A stretch of 58,682 bases of DNA from JANMMJ01 sp964543235 (lineage in GTDB: Bacteria > Pseudomonadota > Alphaproteobacteria > Rhizobiales > Aestuariivirgaceae): positions 1-58,682 of the forward strand of contig CAZIXE010000022.1 of assembly GCA_964543235.1 (NCBI GenBank), given 5' to 3'. The number at the start of each line of letters is the position of its first letter. The stretch's first letter is position 1. The position numbers were made by a program, and so were the translations under genes. This document shows, piece after piece, positions 56,611-58,682 of this stretch. The notes beneath the pieces were generated by a model. The model saw only the letters and a list, made by a program, of their open reading frames with translations, had not been told where the DNA came from and made no database searches.

Positions 56611-58590
56611 TCAGGATTCAGGGCCTTGCCGGCTGGTTGCGGCAAGGCCGGCCTTCGGGCTCTGCGTCAGGAGGTTCCTCAATCTGGAATCGGCGAAGAT
56701 TTTTCTGGCAACGAATCGCGCTCCGCTTTTCGTCAGATGCCCGCCGTCATAGGATATGAGTTCGAGTTCATCGGTGTAGACGGGGCAGCTTTGCTCGGAC
56801 TCGCACACCAGTTCCTGGAAGTTGATGAAGGCGTCGGGAGGCAGCGTCTGTCTCATCAGAGTGTTCACGGCAATGTGCTGGAGGGCGGTGGTCACCCGCG
56901 CCATGGGGCGTGCCTTCTCGGGCATTTCCAGCAGGGCACGCGCATCCACCTGGCCGAAGTTCTTGCGACCCAGCACGAGGATTTTCGCCTGCGTGATGGC
57001 GTCGATGTTGGCCAGGCTCCGGGGTAGCAGCCGCGCCTCCCACTCAGTCCAGCTTGAGGCCAGCACCACCACGTCCGCCTCGGCAATCCGGCGCCGCAGG
57101 CGGGGATCGTCATAGCGCTTCACCATGCTGCAACGGTATTCCTGGTCGACACCGAATGCGGCGAAGAAGTCGGTGCCGAGCAACAGGTTTCCACACCGTG
57201 GCTTGATCGAGTAGGTCGAGACATCGAGGCCGGAGGACATGCCGCCTTCGTAGAGAACATTGACGAAATCCTGCCCGTAGCTGTCGCCGATCACCAGGAT
57301 TCTGGGCTTGCCCTGATTGGTGAACTCCTTCAGCAGCAGCGATTTGAATCGCCTGTCGAGAAACGCGCTCTCGGTCTCGTTGTCGAGGCCGGCAAGATAG
57401 CGGTCGGGAGCCGGATACTGCATGAGCATGCCCTGCGTGAACACGCCGCTGATACCCGCAGCGACAATCAATGCGACTGCGCCACCGGCCATCGCCCGGC
57501 GGGACTGCATGTAGTGCGCTTGGCGGAATGGCAGTTCGATCCATCGCCAGGTGAGATAGCCGAGCCCGAAGGCCGCGGCGACCAGCAGCAGCGCCTCCGC
57601 CGTCGCCGGTTCGCCTTCCAATCCGAGCCGTGCAAAGGCGAACAGCGGATTGTGCCACAGATAGGCGCTGTAGCTCATGAGGCCGATGGTCCTGAGCGGT
57701 GCGGCGGCCAGCAGTCCCGCTATCAGCGTCCCTCCGGAGCCGTACAGGATGATCAGCGCCGTGCCGAGAACCGGGGCAAGCCCGAGCAGCGATGGAAATG
57801 GTGTCTGGCCATCGAAAGTGAAGACCGCAAGGCCGATCGAGCCCAGCCCTGTCAATGACAGCAGATTGCTCCGGGGGGCTGTCCGGCCATGAAGATAGAT
57901 GGCGCAAAGCGCACCGGCGAGGAACTCCCAGGCACGGGTTGGCGCGAGATAGAAATTGGCAGTCGGCTCGATACGTGCCCCCAGATCGGCCAGGAGCAGG
58001 CTCGCCGCAGCAAGCACCGCCAGGAGCCAGGGAAGCCAGCGCCGTTCGACTTTCCAGATGGCAATGAAGACCAGCGGAAACACCAGGTAGAACTGCTCTT
58101 CGACCGCAAGGCTCCAGGTATGAAGCAGGGGCATGTCGTCGCCCGATCCCCCGAAATAGCCGGTCTCGTGCCAGAAGTAGAAATTTGAGGCGAACAGGCT
58201 GACGGCCAGCAGGCTCTCCGAGAAATCGGTCAGCTCCGATGGCAGCATCAGCCAGAGCGCGAACGGCATCGAGCAGAGCATGACGAAGTAGAGAGCCGGC
58301 AGGATGCGGCGCGCCCGCCGCGCCAGGAAAGCCTTCAGTGAGAATGTTCCGTTGAGCTTCTCAGTGAAGATGATCGCCGTGATCAGGTATCCACTGATTA
58401 CGAAGAAGACGTCGACCCCGACATAGCCGCCCGCAAATGGCGAGAACCCTGCATGGAAGAGCACAACAGCCGTCACAGCTATTGCGCGCAATCCGTCGAT
58501 CTCCTGGCGGTAAGACAATGGACGGCTTGCAACCGCAACGGTAAGATTTGGATGGGGTGAAAACACAGGATAGACTGTACTTCTGGCCAA
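56611..58590 (-). CDS. Acyltransferase-3 membrane protein fused to SGNH domain (OafA-like)
   Basis: 659 residues. The N-terminal half (about 25-385) is an acyltransferase-3 domain with about ten transmembrane helices and the motifs YRQEIDGLRAIAV, FHAGFSPFAGGYVGVDVFFVISGYLI and FLARRARRILPALY. The C-terminal half (about 425-640) is a periplasmic SGNH domain with VIGDSYGQDF (nucleophile Ser) and the late Asp/His pair in YDGGHLTKSGA. Together they move an acetyl group to a cell-surface sugar. The start is uncertain: TTG at 58590 or GTG at 58566, both without a good ribosome site. No other glycan genes adjoin it. Confidence 0.88.
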   Translation of the reverse strand: MARSTVYPVFSPHPNLTVAVASRPLSYRQEIDGLRAIAVTAVVLFHAGFSPFAGGYVGVDVFFVISGYLITAIIFTEKLNGTFSLKAFLARRARRILPALYFVMLCSMPFALWLMLPSELTDFSESLLAVSLFASNFYFWHETGYFGGSGDDMPLLHTWSLAVEEQFYLVFPLVFIAIWKVERRWLPWLLAVLAAASLLLADLGARIEPTANFYLAPTRAWEFLAGALCAIYLHGRTAPRSNLLSLTGLGSIGLAVFTFDGQTPFPSLLGLAPVLGTALIILYGSGGTLIAGLLAAAPLRTIGLMSYSAYLWHNPLFAFARLGLEGEPATAEALLLVAAAFGLGYLTWRWIELPFRQAHYMQSRRAMAGGAVALIVAAGISGVFTQGMLMQYPAPDRYLAGLDNETESAFLDRRFKSLLLKEFTNQGKPRILVIGDSYGQDFVNVLYEGGMSSGLDVSTYSIKPRCGNLLLGTDFFAAFGVDQEYRCSMVKRYDDPRLRRRIAEADVVVLASSWTEWEARLLPRSLANIDAITQAKILVLGRKNFGQVDARALLEMPEKARPMARVTTALQHIAVNTLMRQTLPPDAFINFQELVCESEQSCPVYTDELELISYDGGHLTKSGARFVARKIFADSRLRNLLTQSPKAGLAATSRQGPES

Positions 58591-58682
58591 GTGAAGTTCA
58601 AGATGGCACAGTAAAATACAGTTAAATTGCTAGGCTCAGGACCTATTAATTCGCTTGCGGATCAGTTGCGGGTTTGATTCAA

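Overview
The window reads as the chromosome of a GC-rich alphaproteobacterium, most likely a member of the Rhizobiales (Hyphomicrobiales). Pointers seen in the sequence are a tandem cold-shock protein followed by a DUF192 gene, an Irr-type iron control element, alphaproteobacterial LexA- and CtrA-type sites, an RNase E with an acidic insert in its S1 domain, the order rne / amidase / PBP1A / prfB, the order M48 protease - DsbA - aroQ - accB - accC - aat, and a palindromic repeat of the kind whose translation gives 'MAGLxPAI' peptides in many Rhizobiales. Coding density is high, with several overlapping gene ends. I see no transposase, prophage, CRISPR array, rRNA or plasmid replication gene. 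A pair of direct repeats at the extreme left edge might be the end of an element lying outside.

1-5.9 kb: a tRNA-Glu with its own promoter; a lipoprotein and an L,D-transpeptidase; a small membrane protein; an SDR dehydrogenase; glyoxalase I divergent from a sirtuin; the double cold-shock protein and DUF192 gene; and a complex I accessory subunit held between tRNA-Pro and tRNA-Arg. 5.9-16.5 kb: an RTX protein with a probable beta-propeller, a DUF882 peptidase-like protein, CreA, metC coupled to a methyltransferase, gatB, a GST with a histone-H1-like tail, an EEP-family protein and a Sel1 protein. 16.5-28 kb: an iron-binding protein behind an Irr box, tRNA-Ser, a DUF2905 pair, a FrlB-like SIS protein, a Crp/Fnr regulator, an aminotransferase, a Card1/DUF1887-like nuclease without a sensor domain, a quinone oxidoreductase, a TPR sulfotransferase, a lipoprotein protease and a porin.

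28-34.7 kb: the least ordinary region. A 1478-residue BON / 13x Ig-like / OmpA envelope protein lies downstream of a CtrA-type site and is followed by a 42-residue membrane protein and a membrane-anchored helix-hairpin-helix protein. Then come a branched palindromic repeat and an unknown gene whose promoter contains a consensus LexA box and probably gives a leaderless mRNA. 34.8-45 kb: housekeeping operons for cell wall, lysine, trans-translation, fatty-acid and shikimate functions (Slt, dapA-smpB, aat-accC-accB-aroQ, DsbA, M48 protease), plus a peroxiredoxin-like protein with no cysteine. 45-58.7 kb: a cysteine-rich RTX protein, a LuxR regulator, rne with a structured leader, amiC, mrcA, prfB with its programmed frameshift, and an OafA-type acyltransferase.

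Taken together the genes serve mainly envelope construction and protein quality control. No single new multi-gene defence or biosynthetic system is evident. The best leads are the SOS-box gene at 34025, the Ig/OmpA operon at 28602-33792, the stand-alone nuclease at 22320 and the H1-tailed GST at 13615.
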